DNA from: Cytophagales bacterium
GTDB taxonomy: Bacteria > Bacteroidota > Bacteroidia > Cytophagales > UBA9547
NCBI GenBank assembly: GCA_004294265.1
Contig: REAG01000119.1
Span: 1-46,240, forward strand
Reading direction: 5' to 3'
DNA: 46,240 nucleotides
Shown one piece after another: positions 1-11,168 of the stretch. Both the position numbers and the translations under genes were made by a program. The notes under the pieces are model-generated. The model was not told where the DNA came from. It saw nothing but the letters and a program-made list of their open reading frames with translations, and ran no database searches. Each line of letters opens with the position of its first letter. Position 1 is the first letter of the stretch.

Positions 1-339
1 TTAGGGATGTGGTTTTGAAATAAATATTTGTGTTTTAAATTTAAAATGTAGCTATGTGGGCTTTTCTAATTAAGAATACTCAAATCATTTTAACTCATCA
101 TAACTATTTTACTTCAATTTTAAAATTCGTTTAGATAGATAAATTTGCCTTTGATTAACAAAAGGAAATATGTAAAAACCTCAATTCAGATCAATTCTTA
201 ATATTTGGTAGGGTTAGGTTTAAAAATAATATAGTGCTTTTTAGAGTTTTCCTAAAATTATGAAATTTATAAATATATTTATTTTATGTTAACTTTCTTA
301 CTTAATCATTTTGATTTTAAAAATATTAAATTATAATTA

Positions 340-1389
340 ATGCATACATCTTTCAAAAAAATTATAAATTATAGTTTCATTTTGATGTTTTTTTATCAGA
401 TTTCAAAAGCACAAGATTTTAACTTTTCGCAATTTTATAATACTCCTATTATTTTAAATCCAGCCAATTCTGGGCGTATGGATAAAGACGTTAGAATTGG
501 ACTTATTCATAGAAGTGCTTTTAGTACTTATACTAATTCGGCTTTGATGGCGGATATGAATATTTATAATACACCACTTAAAACCGATATGATGGGCGTT
601 GGTTTGTTTGTTTTTAATGATCAACAAGGCAATGGACAAATTTCAAACAATGGTTTTATGCTTTCAGGTGCTGCTCATTATAGTTTAGACGAAGCAAAAA
701 AACACAGACTTTCTATCGGGATTCAAATTGGAATGTCTTTTGCAACCTTAAATTTGGCTGAAGCAAAATTCGCATCAGATTTTGACCAAACCACTAACCA
801 ATTCTCCACTTCAAGCTCAAATAATGGTTCTTACAACAATCCAGGATTAAAATCAAATGGCGGATTGATTTATCAATTAGTTTTAAATCGAAATTTGGAT
901 TTTACCGCAGGTGTAACGGCTTATAACTTAATTCCATCCAAACAAAATTTTGTTGTTAAAACCCAAAGCAATACCCCAATTCGTTTTGGATTTCAGTTAG
1001 GAATGAATTATATGATTAAAAATAAATTTCAAATTTCGCCTGCTGTAAATTTTATGAACCAATCTTCTACAAAAGATTTGATAATGGGCTCTAATTTTTC
1101 TTATTATTTTATTAACGATGTAAAAACCAATAAAAAGGCGGCTTTTACAGTAGGTGTTTGGCATCGTTTGCAAGATGCAATGATAGTTTATGTTGGCGGA
1201 AAATACAATAATTTTCAATTAGGGTTTTCTTACGACTTAACAGTGTCTTCTTTGGCAAAAGCAACTGGGAAAGCACCCGAGTTTGGACGCAATACTGGTA
1301 ATGGAGCTTGGGAGATTTCTCTTTTTTATTCAGGATTTCTAAATAGAGCCATTCCTGACAAAACAACAGTACCTTGTAGAACTTTTTAA
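340..1389 (+). CDS. PorP/SprF family type IX secretion system membrane protein
   Basis: ORF with signal peptide; N-terminal QDFNFSQFYNTPIILNPANSG motif and C-terminal beta-barrel-like sequence typical of PorP/SprF. Confidence 0.92.
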   Translation: MHTSFKKIINYSFILMFFYQISKAQDFNFSQFYNTPIILNPANSGRMDKDVRIGLIHRSAFSTYTNSALMADMNIYNTPLKTDMMGVGLFVFNDQQGNGQISNNGFMLSGAAHYSLDEAKKHRLSIGIQIGMSFATLNLAEAKFASDFDQTTNQFSTSSSNNGSYNNPGLKSNGGLIYQLVLNRNLDFTAGVTAYNLIPSKQNFVVKTQSNTPIRFGFQLGMNYMIKNKFQISPAVNFMNQSSTKDLIMGSNFSYYFINDVKTNKKAAFTVGVWHRLQDAMIVYVGGKYNNFQLGFSYDLTVSSLAKATGKAPEFGRNTGNGAWEISLFYSGFLNRAIPDKTTVPCRTF

Positions 1390-1398
1390 GATTATATA

Positions 1399-3708
1399 AT
1401 GAATAAATATTGCAAAACCATACTTATTATTGTTACTTCTTCAGTTAGCATTTTTGCTCAATTGAGAGATATTTCCAAACTTTCTGACGAAAAAAAGCAT
1501 AAAGTTGCTCATAAATTATTAGAAATGAATAGCCCTTATAATTCTATTCCAATTTTAGAAGATTTATTAAAAAAAAATCCTGATTCAAAAAAATATATTT
1601 TCAAACTTGCCGAAGCCTATTTTAAATCACGAAATTATTTGAAAGCTGAAGAATTATATCCAAAATTAGGAGAAAATCCTTCTAAAAATGGAAAAGAAGG
1701 TAGTGTATCAGTAGCATCGTTTCATTATGCAGAATGTTTGAAGTATAATACCAAATATGAAAAAGCAAGAGAACAGTTTGAGAAATTTTCAACAAGTAAT
1801 TTTAGAGAATTAAAAGGTTCTAACCTCAAAGCATTAGCTAAAAATGAAGTTAAATCTTGCGAATACGCTCTTCAAGGCAAAACCAGCGATGTGGAAGTTG
1901 ATTTTTCGCATCTTGGAGATAATGTAAATTCAAATTATACTGATTTTGCTCCTACTTTAAAAGACGATAACACGCTTATATTTGCTTCTATACAAACCGA
2001 TTCAGTTGTTAGTATTCCTTTTGGAGAGTCTCATACGGAACACGTAAAACTTTTTGAAAGTGATTTTGACGGCACGGTTTGGGGCGATGCTAAACCTTTA
2101 AAATCTTTAAATTCTAAAAATGGACACACAGCAAACGGAAGTTTTTCGGCTGATAGAAAAAGATTTTACTTTAATATTTGTAAAAATAAAGTCGATAATA
2201 AAGTAGAATGTAAAATATATGTAACTAAACAAGACAGTTTAGGTGCGTTTTCAAAACCAGAAAAACTTACTGGTGGCATTAATGAAAACGGTTTTACAAG
2301 TACGCAACCTGTAGTTGGAACTAAATTTATAAAATCTAAAAAAAATGATAAATCTAAGGCAAAAGCTAATGAAACAAAAGAAGAAGTTTTGTTTTTTGTT
2401 TCGGATAGAAAAGGAACTTTGGGCGGGTTAGATATTTGGTATTCTACTATCAGCAATGAAGGCGAGATAGGAGAACCTGTTAATTGTGGTAAAAATATTA
2501 ATTCAATAAGAGATGAAATAACGCCTTATTATGATACGGACGGAGGTTTTCTGTATTTTAGTTCAAATTTCCATCCTGGTTTTGGTGGCTTTGATGTTTT
2601 TAAAAGTAAGGGTTGGAACACAAAGTGGAAAATTGCCGAAAACCTTAAAAAACCTGTAAATTCAAATTTCGATGAAACTTATTATACTTTGCTGCCCGAA
2701 AATAAATTAGAAGGATTTTTAGTTTCAAACCGAACAGGTGGTTATGGTTTGTTACATCCAAATTGTTGCGATGATATTTGGCAATTTAATTATAAAAAAC
2801 CAACTATATTACTTGTAAATGCTATTGACAGCCTTTCAAATGCTGAAATTTCGGATGTTTTACTTTTGCAATCTGCTAAATATGAGGTTTTTAATGATAG
2901 CAGTTCTAAGGATTCTGATGGTAATTTAGATTTTGATACATTGGCTATTTCTGATGACAAACATTTTCTCAAAGTAATAGGCGTAAAAGAAAATTTTGAA
3001 AATTATTACATTTTAGGTTCTAAAGAAAAAGTAAATATTTCAGTTATAAAAGAAGGCTATAATTATGCAAAATCGGTGGTTTACACAGATAGTATTTCTA
3101 TGCCAAAAAGTTTTAAAAGCGAAATTGGAACTGCATCAAGTGAAATTAATGCTAATATTATAAAAGTTAATATGCTTTTGACTCGTGGTAATAGAAAAAT
3201 GTTTGTGCCTCAACCTGAAATAATTGAGAAAAAAGATACTGTTAAAATAGCATCAACTTTGAAAGAGCAATTTACAAATGCCATTATTAACGAACCAAGA
3301 ACGGATGTTTATGTAGAGGATACAACTAAGAAAAAGGTAATTGAAGAAATTGATTTTACTGTCAACCTTACTTTTGAATATAAATCTATTGAGCTTACAG
3401 GAAAAAATAAACTTACTTTGGATAGTTTGGTGTCTATTATGACTAAAAATCCTAAAATTGCTTTATCCTTAACCACACATACCGATGGAATTGGTAGCGA
3501 AGCATATAATCAAGAATTATCTCAAAAAAGAGCTAATTTTATCGCTAATTATATCAATAAAAGCGGGATTCCAAGGCAAAGAATTGTTTCTTCAACTGGA
3601 GTAGGAGAGAGTAAACCATTGTTTTCGGAAACTACGCCAGAAGGCGAGGATGATATAGATGCTAGAGCAAAAAACAGGCGTACTGAAATTAGGTTTTTCA
3701 AAATGTGA
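1399..3708 (+). CDS. PorE-like outer membrane-associated protein (TPR + PD40 repeats + C-terminal OmpA domain)
   Basis: TPR-like N-terminus, beta-propeller-like middle (LFFVSDRKGTLGGLDIWYS), OmpA peptidoglycan-binding C-terminus (LTTHTDGIGSEAYNQELSQKRA); 9 bp after the porP/sprF-like gene. Confidence 0.88.
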   Translation: MNKYCKTILIIVTSSVSIFAQLRDISKLSDEKKHKVAHKLLEMNSPYNSIPILEDLLKKNPDSKKYIFKLAEAYFKSRNYLKAEELYPKLGENPSKNGKEGSVSVASFHYAECLKYNTKYEKAREQFEKFSTSNFRELKGSNLKALAKNEVKSCEYALQGKTSDVEVDFSHLGDNVNSNYTDFAPTLKDDNTLIFASIQTDSVVSIPFGESHTEHVKLFESDFDGTVWGDAKPLKSLNSKNGHTANGSFSADRKRFYFNICKNKVDNKVECKIYVTKQDSLGAFSKPEKLTGGINENGFTSTQPVVGTKFIKSKKNDKSKAKANETKEEVLFFVSDRKGTLGGLDIWYSTISNEGEIGEPVNCGKNINSIRDEITPYYDTDGGFLYFSSNFHPGFGGFDVFKSKGWNTKWKIAENLKKPVNSNFDETYYTLLPENKLEGFLVSNRTGGYGLLHPNCCDDIWQFNYKKPTILLVNAIDSLSNAEISDVLLLQSAKYEVFNDSSSKDSDGNLDFDTLAISDDKHFLKVIGVKENFENYYILGSKEKVNISVIKEGYNYAKSVVYTDSISMPKSFKSEIGTASSEINANIIKVNMLLTRGNRKMFVPQPEIIEKKDTVKIASTLKEQFTNAIINEPRTDVYVEDTTKKKVIEEIDFTVNLTFEYKSIELTGKNKLTLDSLVSIMTKNPKIALSLTTHTDGIGSEAYNQELSQKRANFIANYINKSGIPRQRIVSSTGVGESKPLFSETTPEGEDDIDARAKNRRTEIRFFKM

Positions 3709-5021
3709 TATTAATTACTTGATTTAATATAAATGTTTTGTTTTTTTATATTATAACAGAATGTATAAAATAATAGCTTTGTTTTATTAAAATGATACCA
3801 AAATAACACCTCAATACTAATAAAGTCTATCTATTTGTATTCTGTAGTAGAGTAAATTAAATTAGTTTTTGTGGCTTTTAAAAATATAATTGTCCCTTTT
3901 TGGTGTTACCTAAAGATTATACTATATTTATTTTTTAGGTTAATGATTGTTATTTTCATAAACAAAATTGCTTCTATTTTTGAAGTTATGACCAATTAAT
4001 TCAATAGAATAACCTACATAGATACATATTATATAAATTACAATAAATAATTACAAATTCCTTTTAAACTTTTCCCCATTGAGGAAATAAGAAAGGGGTT
4101 TTCTAAAAATTTAATTGTAAATATTTAATGGACTCAATATAAAGGTAATATACAAATATTTATTTCATAACCTCAATACTACCTTTTCTTAGGGGGAAAC
4201 GAACTCAAAAAAAAGTGTTTTTTGAGTATTTGGTAATTAAATGTGCTATTCAATAATTCAAAATATGAGTAATAAATCGCATTATAATTGTCATTTTTTT
4301 AATACAAATTTTAAAAAATCATAATCCCATTTTTTCAAATTATCTCAAAGGTTTTTTATTTCTTTCATTAAAGTATCCAATTTAGTTTCTAATTTAGTTT
4401 CTAATTCTTTTAACTAACAAATCAGTCAATTATTCAATATCAACATGTGTGCCACAACTTAGATATAGTTTTTGATAATCAGTTCAATTTATTGTACTTT
4501 TTACAAAAAAGTAATATTTTATAAAAGGAACTCCTAAAAACAACAATTCCATTGAAGCCCTCCCACTTGGATTCTGCGGTTTCGTAACAGAAATTTGTTT
4601 GAGTGGGGTTTTTTAAAATAATATTGGGGTTTTTAGAGGTTCACTAAAATCTAAATAGAAAATATTTTAAACGTAACATATTTTTAATTTACAATAATAG
4701 AAAGTTGAATTTGAGATTCATAAGATTCATTTATGAACTCTTTAAGCCTCAATTTTAATAAACTCCTTCCACTTAGATTTTAGACATAGTAACTCAAAAT
4801 ACAATAAATTTTTAAAATCTTTGTTTTTTCTATTTTTTCAATAATTTAAGGTTTTTAACAATATAAAAATTTCAATATAAAAATATTGATTTGTGATATG
4901 TCAAATAGAAAACAGTAATTATATTTTTTTAGGCTTTTAAAAATAATATTGGGTTTTTAAATGTTCTTTTATTTAAATTCACTTTAAGAAAAATATGGTA
5001 TTGAAGTGTGTTTTTTTCAAA

Positions 5022-5062
5022 AAGATGTTTTTTTTAAAAATATTTTTTAAAAAAAACATCTT
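5022..5062. repeat. A/T-rich inverted repeat (14-nt arms AAGATGTTTTTTTT/AAAAAAAACATCTT)
   Basis: Read directly from sequence; lies ~90 bp upstream of the ribosomal operon promoter. Confidence 0.75.
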
Positions 5063-5127
5063 AAATCCAACTTTTAAGCCCATTTTTATTTTTATTTTAA
5101 AATTTATTAAAAAGATTAGTAAATAGA

Positions 5128-5158
5128 TTTGTGAATGTTAAAAATCTTTGTACCTTTG
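5128..5158 (+). promoter_or_regulatory. Bacteroidetes-type sigma(ABfr) promoter of the ribosomal protein operon (TTTG-N19-TACCTTTG)
   Basis: TTTG at 5128-5131 and TACCTTTG at 5151-5158, matching the -33 TTTG / -7 TAnnTTTG consensus with 19-nt spacing, 38 bp upstream of rplC. Confidence 0.85.
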
Positions 5159-5196
5159 CAATCCGTTTTCAGAAACCGTGCTAAAAGCACAAAAAG

Positions 5197-5817
5197 ATGT
5201 TAGGTATAATAGGAAAAAAAATAGGAATGACAAGTTTTTACAACGCAGAGGATGCTAAGTCAATAGCATGTACTGTTGTTGAAGCTGGACCATGTGTAGT
5301 AACTCAAATCAAATCTAAAGATTCTGATGGTTATAATGCAATTCAAATGGGTTTCGGTAAAGCTAAAGAAAAAAACATGACCGCTCCTCTTAAAGGTCAT
5401 TTGAAAAAAGCAGATGCAACTTCTTCTACATTAGTAGAATTTAAAGATGTAAATGGTTCTTTCAAATTAGGTCAAGTATTATCTGTTACAGATGTATTTG
5501 TTGAGGGAGATTCATGCAAAGCTATTGGAACTTCTAAAGGTAAAGGTTTTCAAGGAGTTGTTAAAAGATATAATTTTGGTGGCGTTGGTGGTCAAACACA
5601 CGGTCAGCATAACAGATTGCGTCATCCAGGTTCGATTGGAGCTTGTTCTTTTCCATCTAGGGTTTTCCCAGGTATGAGAATGGGTGGTCGAATGGGTTCA
5701 GACAGAGTTAAGGTTCAAAACTTGAAAATAGTCAAAATATTTTCTGACAAAAATATTGTTTTGATAAGTGGCTCAATTCCAGGTTCTAATAATTCAATTG
5801 TTTATTTAGAAAAATAA
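5197..5817 (+). CDS. rplC: 50S ribosomal protein L3
   Basis: MLGIIGKKIGMTSFY...GVVKRYNFGGVGGQTHGQHNRLRHPGSIGACSFPSRVFPGMRMGGRMG. Confidence 0.99.
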   Translation: MLGIIGKKIGMTSFYNAEDAKSIACTVVEAGPCVVTQIKSKDSDGYNAIQMGFGKAKEKNMTAPLKGHLKKADATSSTLVEFKDVNGSFKLGQVLSVTDVFVEGDSCKAIGTSKGKGFQGVVKRYNFGGVGGQTHGQHNRLRHPGSIGACSFPSRVFPGMRMGGRMGSDRVKVQNLKIVKIFSDKNIVLISGSIPGSNNSIVYLEK

Positions 5818-5818
5818 T

Positions 5819-6439
5819 ATGCAATTAAGCGTTTATAATTTACAAGGTAAAGATACAGGAAAGAAAGTTACACTTTCTGATGATGTATTTGCAATTCAAC
5901 CAAATGAACATACAGTTTATTTAGATGTTAAACAGTATTTGGCTAATCAACGTCAAGGTACACACAAAACTAAAGAACGATGGGAAGTTTCTTATTCAAC
6001 TAAAAAGTTGATGAAACAAAAAGGTACAGGCGGTGCAAGACATGGAAGTAGGAAAGCTAATATTTTTGTAGGTGGTGCTCGTACTTTCGGTCCACAACCA
6101 AGAGATTATTCATTTTCATTGAATAAAAAAGTTAAATCATTAGCAAGAAAATCAGTTCTTTCTTCCAAATTAAAAGATAATCTTTTGAAAGTTGTTGAAG
6201 ATTTTTCTTTTGATGCTCCTAAAACAAAAAGTTATACATCTTTTTTGACAGCCTTTCAATTAGAAAATAAAAAATCATTGCTTTTACTTGGTAATGCTAA
6301 CTTAAATGTTTCGCTCTCTGGTAGAAATATACCAAATGCGAAAGTTACTACAGCTTTGTCAGTAAATACTTATGATTTGATAAATAGTGATGTAGTATTG
6401 GTATCTGAATCGGCTATTAAAATTTTAAACGAGAAATAA
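5819..6439 (+). CDS. rplD: 50S ribosomal protein L4
   Basis: QKGTGGARHGSRKANIFVGGARTFGPQPRDYSF motif; synteny. Confidence 0.99.
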   Translation: MQLSVYNLQGKDTGKKVTLSDDVFAIQPNEHTVYLDVKQYLANQRQGTHKTKERWEVSYSTKKLMKQKGTGGARHGSRKANIFVGGARTFGPQPRDYSFSLNKKVKSLARKSVLSSKLKDNLLKVVEDFSFDAPKTKSYTSFLTAFQLENKKSLLLLGNANLNVSLSGRNIPNAKVTTALSVNTYDLINSDVVLVSESAIKILNEK

Positions 6440-6440
6440 A

Positions 6441-6728
6441 ATGGATATTTTAATAAAACCACTCGTAACTGAAAAAGTTAACGCCACAACAGAGAAAGGT
6501 ATTTACAGTTTTATAGTTGATAAATCAGCCAATAAAGTTGAAATAAAAAAAGCAATTGAGAAAACGTATAGTGTAAATGTTGAATCAGTAAATACACTAA
6601 TTACTTCTTCAAAGTCAAAAAGTAAATTCACTAAAAAAGGATTTACTCAAGGTAAAAGTAAACAAATAAAAAAGGCATTTATAAAAGTAGCTAAAGGCGA
6701 AGTTATAGATTTCTATTCAGGTATATAG
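6441..6728 (+). CDS. rplW: 50S ribosomal protein L23
   Basis: [37 protein letters not shown]; synteny. Confidence 0.98.
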   Translation: MDILIKPLVTEKVNATTEKGIYSFIVDKSANKVEIKKAIEKTYSVNVESVNTLITSSKSKSKFTKKGFTQGKSKQIKKAFIKVAKGEVIDFYSGI

Positions 6729-6730
6729 TT

Positions 6731-7555
6731 ATGGCAGTAAAAAAATTAAGACCTACTACACCAGGTCAAAGACATAGAATTGCACCAGTTTTTGATGAAA
6801 TAACTTCTTCAAAACCTGAAAAATCTTTGATGATTCCTATTTCCAAAACTGGAGGTAGAAATAGTCAAGGTCACATGACTGTAAGATATATAGGTGGTGG
6901 ACACAAAAAACAATATCGTATTATTGATTTTAATAGAGATAAGCATGGAATTGCTGCTACCGTTAAAACAATTGAATATGACCCAAATCGTACGGCAAGA
7001 ATAGCTTTATTGCAATATACGGATGGAGAAAAAAGATATATTTTAGCTCCAAAAGGATTAAAAGTTGGACAATCATTACTATCAGGTACTGGTTCTCCTC
7101 CCGAAGTAGGTAATGCATTAACATTATCTGAAATTCCTTTAGGTTCTCAAATTCACAATGTAGAGTTAAAACCAGGTAAAGGTGGAGCTTTGGTAAGAAG
7201 TGCAGGCGTTTCTGCTCAACTTTTAGCTAAAGATGGAAGATATGTTACTGTTAAATTGCCATCAGGTGAAATGAGATTAATTCTCTCTAATTGTATGGCA
7301 ACTGTTGGTTCGATTTCAAATGATGAACATATCAATTTGAAAGTTGGAAAAGCAGGTAGAAATAGATGGTTAGGTATTCGACCAAGAAATAGAGGTGTTG
7401 TAATGAATCCTGTTGATCATCCAATGGGTGGTGGTGAAGGTAGAGCTTCTGGAGGTCATCCACGTTCGAGAAATGGATTGTATGCTAAAGGTAAGAAAAC
7501 TCGAAATAGAAATAAGTACTCGTCAGATTTAATCATTAGCAGAAGAACTAAATAA
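6731..7555 (+). CDS. rplB: 50S ribosomal protein L2
   Basis: [10 protein letters not shown]...[21 protein letters not shown]. Confidence 0.99.
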   Translation: MAVKKLRPTTPGQRHRIAPVFDEITSSKPEKSLMIPISKTGGRNSQGHMTVRYIGGGHKKQYRIIDFNRDKHGIAATVKTIEYDPNRTARIALLQYTDGEKRYILAPKGLKVGQSLLSGTGSPPEVGNALTLSEIPLGSQIHNVELKPGKGGALVRSAGVSAQLLAKDGRYVTVKLPSGEMRLILSNCMATVGSISNDEHINLKVGKAGRNRWLGIRPRNRGVVMNPVDHPMGGGEGRASGGHPRSRNGLYAKGKKTRNRNKYSSDLIISRRTK

Positions 7556-7821
7556 TGTCACGTTCACTAAAAAAAGGTCCTTATATTGATTTTAGATTAT
7601 CGAATAAGGTAGATAAATTGTCTCAATCAGGCAAAAAAACGGTTGTTAAAACTTGGTCTCGTAGATCAATGATTTCGCCCGATTTTGTAGGTCATACAAT
7701 AGCAGTACATAATGGTAATAAGTTTATTCCAGTATTTTGTACAGAAAATATGGTTGGTCATAAATTAGGTGAGTTTTCTCCTACCAGAAATTTTAGAGGT
7801 CACGCTGCTAAGAAAAAATAG
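7555..7821 (+). CDS. rpsS: 30S ribosomal protein S19
   Basis: [12 protein letters not shown]...[14 protein letters not shown]. Confidence 0.99.
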   Translation: MSRSLKKGPYIDFRLSNKVDKLSQSGKKTVVKTWSRRSMISPDFVGHTIAVHNGNKFIPVFCTENMVGHKLGEFSPTRNFRGHAAKKK

Positions 7822-7834
7822 ATAAGAAATAAAG

Positions 7835-8212
7835 ATGGAAGCAAAAGCTATATTAAAAAATGTTCCTACATCACCTCAGAAAATGAGGTTAGTAGTAGAT
7901 TTAGTGAGAGGAAAAAGTGTAAACTATTCTTTGGCAGTATTAAAATTTCAGTCAAAAGTAGGTGCAGCTTATCTTCATAAATTATTATTATCTGCAACCT
8001 CAAATTGGCAACAAGCAAATCCTGAATCAAGGATTGAAGAAGCTGATTTGTACATAAAAACTGTCTTTGTAGATGGTGGTCGTATGTTAAAAAGAATGAG
8101 ACCAGCTCCACAAGGAAGAGGTTACAGAGTAAGAAAAAGATCAAATCACATTACTTTAGTAGTGGATAGCAAAGTAAAAGCAGTTGTTGAAAATAATATA
8201 TCAGAAAATTAA
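7835..8212 (+). CDS. rplV: 50S ribosomal protein L22
   Basis: Conserved L22 C-terminal motif [25 protein letters not shown]; synteny. Confidence 0.98.
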   Translation: MEAKAILKNVPTSPQKMRLVVDLVRGKSVNYSLAVLKFQSKVGAAYLHKLLLSATSNWQQANPESRIEEADLYIKTVFVDGGRMLKRMRPAPQGRGYRVRKRSNHITLVVDSKVKAVVENNISEN

Positions 8213-8221
8213 CATATAGAA

Positions 8222-9025
8222 ATGGGAACAAAAACCAACCCTGTAGGTATAAGATTAGGAGTAGTTAAAGGATGGGATTCTAATTGGTATGGAGGAAAAA
8301 CTTTTGCAGAAAAGTTAATTGAAGACGAAAAAATTAGAAGTTATATAAATCTTCGTATACCTAAAGCTGGTATTTCAAAAATCATAGTTGAACGTACTAT
8401 TAAAAGAATTATTTTAACAATCAATACTTCTAAACCTGGCGTAGTAATCGGAAAAGGTGGTGGAGAAGTTGATAAAGTAAAAGAAGAATTAAAGAAAATA
8501 ACTGATAAGGATGTTCAAATAAATATATTTGAAGTTAAACGTCCTGAGTTAGATGCTAAGTTAGTAGGCGAGTCTATTGCTCAGCAAATTCAAGGTCGTG
8601 TTTCTTACAAAAGAGCCATGAAACAAGCGATTTCTGCGGCAATGAGAGTTGGTTCGCAAGGAATAAAAATAAAAGTTTCTGGTCGTTTAGCAGGAGCTGA
8701 AATGGCAAGATCTGAATCATACAGAGAGGGAAGAGTACCATTACATACTTTAAGAGCAGATATTGATTATGCTATCAGCGAATCACTTACTGTTTATGGT
8801 AAAATTGGTATTAAAGTTTGGATATTCAAAGGTGAAGTTTTTGGAAAAAGAGATTTATCTCCAAATGCAGGAATGACAAGTACTGGTTCATCAGATAATC
8901 AAAATTCTCAAAGAAGAGATTCAAAATCAGATAGAGGTGATCGAAACGAAAGAGGAAACGTTAAAGGTGGAGATAGAAAACAAAGAAGCGAAAAACCTTC
9001 TGATCAACGTAGAAATAAAAGATAA
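8222..9025 (+). CDS. rpsC: 30S ribosomal protein S3 with low-complexity basic C-terminal tail
   Basis: [24 protein letters not shown] domain [12 protein letters not shown]; tail rich in R/D/N/G/K. Confidence 0.98.
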   Translation: MGTKTNPVGIRLGVVKGWDSNWYGGKTFAEKLIEDEKIRSYINLRIPKAGISKIIVERTIKRIILTINTSKPGVVIGKGGGEVDKVKEELKKITDKDVQINIFEVKRPELDAKLVGESIAQQIQGRVSYKRAMKQAISAAMRVGSQGIKIKVSGRLAGAEMARSESYREGRVPLHTLRADIDYAISESLTVYGKIGIKVWIFKGEVFGKRDLSPNAGMTSTGSSDNQNSQRRDSKSDRGDRNERGNVKGGDRKQRSEKPSDQRRNKR

Positions 9026-9038
9026 TTGAATAACTATC

Positions 9039-9458
9039 ATGTTACAACCAAAGAAAACCACATTTAGAAAACAGCAAAAAGGTAGAATTAAAGGAATCGC
9101 TACTCGTGGTGCTGAAATTAATTTTGGAGAATTTGCTCTAAAAACTCTTGAACCAGGTTTTATTACTTCAAGGCAATTAGAAGCAGCTCGTGTTGCACTT
9201 TCTAGAGGCATGAAAAGAGAGGGTTCTATGTGGATAAGAATATTTCCTGATAAACCTATGACAAAAAAACCTGCAGAGGTTCGTATGGGAAAGGGTAAAG
9301 GAGCTCCTGAATATTGGGTAGCACCTATAAAACCTGGAAATATCATTTTTGAAGCTGGTGGTATTTCAAAGGAATTGGCTGATAGTGCTTTGAAATTAGC
9401 AGCACAAAAATTACCATTAAAAGTTAAATTTATTACAAAGTACGATTTCGTTGCTTAA
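9039..9458 (+). CDS. rplP: 50S ribosomal protein L16
   Basis: [19 protein letters not shown]...[18 protein letters not shown]. Confidence 0.99.
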   Translation: MLQPKKTTFRKQQKGRIKGIATRGAEINFGEFALKTLEPGFITSRQLEAARVALSRGMKREGSMWIRIFPDKPMTKKPAEVRMGKGKGAPEYWVAPIKPGNIIFEAGGISKELADSALKLAAQKLPLKVKFITKYDFVA

Positions 9459-9462
9459 TAAC

Positions 9463-9654
9463 ATGAAATATAATGATATAGAAAAATTATCTGACTTAGA
9501 GTTGGGTAGTTCATTGATACAGGAAAAAGAGGTATTAACAAAATTGAAATTTGCACATGCAATTTCACCAATAGAAAATCCTATGAAGATATATTCAGCC
9601 CGTAAATTAGTTGCTCAGTTAAGTACAGAAATTTCAAAGAGATTAAATAAATAA
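9463..9654 (+). CDS. rpmC: 50S ribosomal protein L29 (start moved to the internal ATG at 9463)
   Basis: [15 protein letters not shown]...[29 protein letters not shown]; the upstream TTG start of the ORF track overlaps rplP. Confidence 0.93.
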   Translation: MKYNDIEKLSDLELGSSLIQEKEVLTKLKFAHAISPIENPMKIYSARKLVAQLSTEISKRLNK

Positions 9655-9658
9655 TATC

Positions 9659-9916
9659 ATGGAAGACAGAAATCTGAGAAAATTAAGAACTGGCAAAGTA
9701 GTAAGCAACAAAATGGAAAAGTCTGTTGTTGTTTCTATTGAACGTAAAATAAAGCATGGAAAGTACGGTAAATTTATTAAGCGTACAAAAAAATTAGTTG
9801 CTCATGATGAAAATAATGAGTGTGGAATAGGTGATACTGTTTCTGTAATGGAAACTCGTCCTTTGAGTAAGACAAAACGCTGGAGATTAATTCAAATAGT
9901 AGAAAAAGCTAAATAA
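9659..9916 (+). CDS. rpsQ: 30S ribosomal protein S17
   Basis: [39 protein letters not shown]. Confidence 0.98.
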   Translation: MEDRNLRKLRTGKVVSNKMEKSVVVSIERKIKHGKYGKFIKRTKKLVAHDENNECGIGDTVSVMETRPLSKTKRWRLIQIVEKAK

Positions 9917-9918
9917 TA

Positions 9919-10287
9919 ATGATACAACAAGAATCTAGATTAAGTGTAGCTGATAATAGCGGAGCAAAAGAAGTACTATGTATCAGAGTATTGGGTGGTA
10001 CTAGAAAAAGATATGCTTCAATTGGAGATAAAATAGTTGTTACTGTTAAGTCCTCATTATCGTCAAGCAGTATGAAAAAAGGTACAGTTTCTAAAGCTGT
10101 TATTGTTCGTACTAAAAAAGAAATTCGTAGAAAAGATGGTACATACATTAGATTTGATGATAATGCTGCTGTATTGTTAAATGCTTCTGACGAACCTCGT
10201 GGAACAAGGATTTTCGGTCCAGTCGCACGTGAGTTAAGAGAAAAGCAGTTTATGAAAATTGTATCTTTAGCACCTGAAGTTCTTTAA
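9919..10287 (+). CDS. rplN: 50S ribosomal protein L14
   Basis: [27 protein letters not shown]. Confidence 0.99.
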   Translation: MIQQESRLSVADNSGAKEVLCIRVLGGTRKRYASIGDKIVVTVKSSLSSSSMKKGTVSKAVIVRTKKEIRRKDGTYIRFDDNAAVLLNASDEPRGTRIFGPVARELREKQFMKIVSLAPEVL

Positions 10288-10297
10288 ATTTAATAAA

Positions 10298-10612
10298 ATG
10301 TCTAAGTTAAATATAAAAAAAGGCGATAAAGTAAAAGTTATTGCAGGAAATAGTAGAGGTAAAGTATCAGTAGTTACATCTGTATTACCTAATGAAAATA
10401 AGATTATTGTAGAAGGTGTTGGAGTAGTTTCAAAGCATAACAAGCCTACCTCAAATAATCCTAATGGAGAAATTGTAAAGAAAGAGATGCCTATTGACAT
10501 TAGTAATGTTATGTTGCTAGATCAAAAAGGTAATACTACTAGAATTGGTAGAAGAGAAAATAAAAACGGTGTAACCGAAAGATATAGTGTTAATACAGGT
10601 AATGTAATTTAA
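10298..10612 (+). CDS. rplX: 50S ribosomal protein L24
   Basis: [23 protein letters not shown] motif; synteny. Confidence 0.98.
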   Translation: MSKLNIKKGDKVKVIAGNSRGKVSVVTSVLPNENKIIVEGVGVVSKHNKPTSNNPNGEIVKKEMPIDISNVMLLDQKGNTTRIGRRENKNGVTERYSVNTGNVI

Positions 10613-10613
10613 G

Positions 10614-11168
10614 ATGGCTATTCCAAGATTTAAAGATTTATATTTAAAAAATGTTGTACCTGCTTTGCAAACAAAGTTTGGCTACAAATCAGTAATGCAA
10701 ATTCCAAAGCTATCTAAGATAGTATTAAATAAAGGTATAGGTGCAGCTGTTGCAGATAAAAAATTAGTTGATATTGGTGTTGATGAGTTAACTCAAATTA
10801 CTGGTCAAAAAGCAATAGCTACAAAATCTAAAAAAGCTATTTCCAATTTTAAATTACGAGAAGACTTACCAATTGGTGCTAAAGTTACTTTAAGAGGTGA
10901 TCGCATGTACGAGTTTATGGACCGTTTAACTACAATTTCATTACCACGTGTACGTGATTTTAAGGGAGTTAATGACAAAGGTTTTGACGGAAGAGGTAAC
11001 TATACTTTAGGAGTTAAAGAACAAATTATCTTTCCTGAAATCAGTATTGATAAAATTCAAAAAATATCAGGTATGGATATTACTTTCGTAACGTCTGCAA
11101 AAACAGATGAGGAAAGTTTAGAATTATTAAAATTATTTGGATTTCCATTTGCTAATCAAAAGAAATAA
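10614..11168 (+). CDS. rplE: 50S ribosomal protein L5
   Basis: [19 protein letters not shown]...[11 protein letters not shown]. Confidence 0.99.
   Translation: MAIPRFKDLYLKNVVPALQTKFGYKSVMQIPKLSKIVLNKGIGAAVADKKLVDIGVDELTQITGQKAIATKSKKAISNFKLREDLPIGAKVTLRGDRMYEFMDRLTTISLPRVRDFKGVNDKGFDGRGNYTLGVKEQIIFPEISIDKIQKISGMDITFVTSAKTDEESLELLKLFGFPFANQKK

Noticed and set aside
8840-9025. Unusual low-complexity RDN/GGDRKQR tail on S3
   Set aside because: Variable, charged C-terminal extensions of S3 are frequent in Bacteroidota; not strong enough as a finding.
8927-9346. 139-aa antisense ORF over rpsC/rplP
   Set aside because: Lies opposite two certain ribosomal protein genes; composition reflects antisense of conserved codons.
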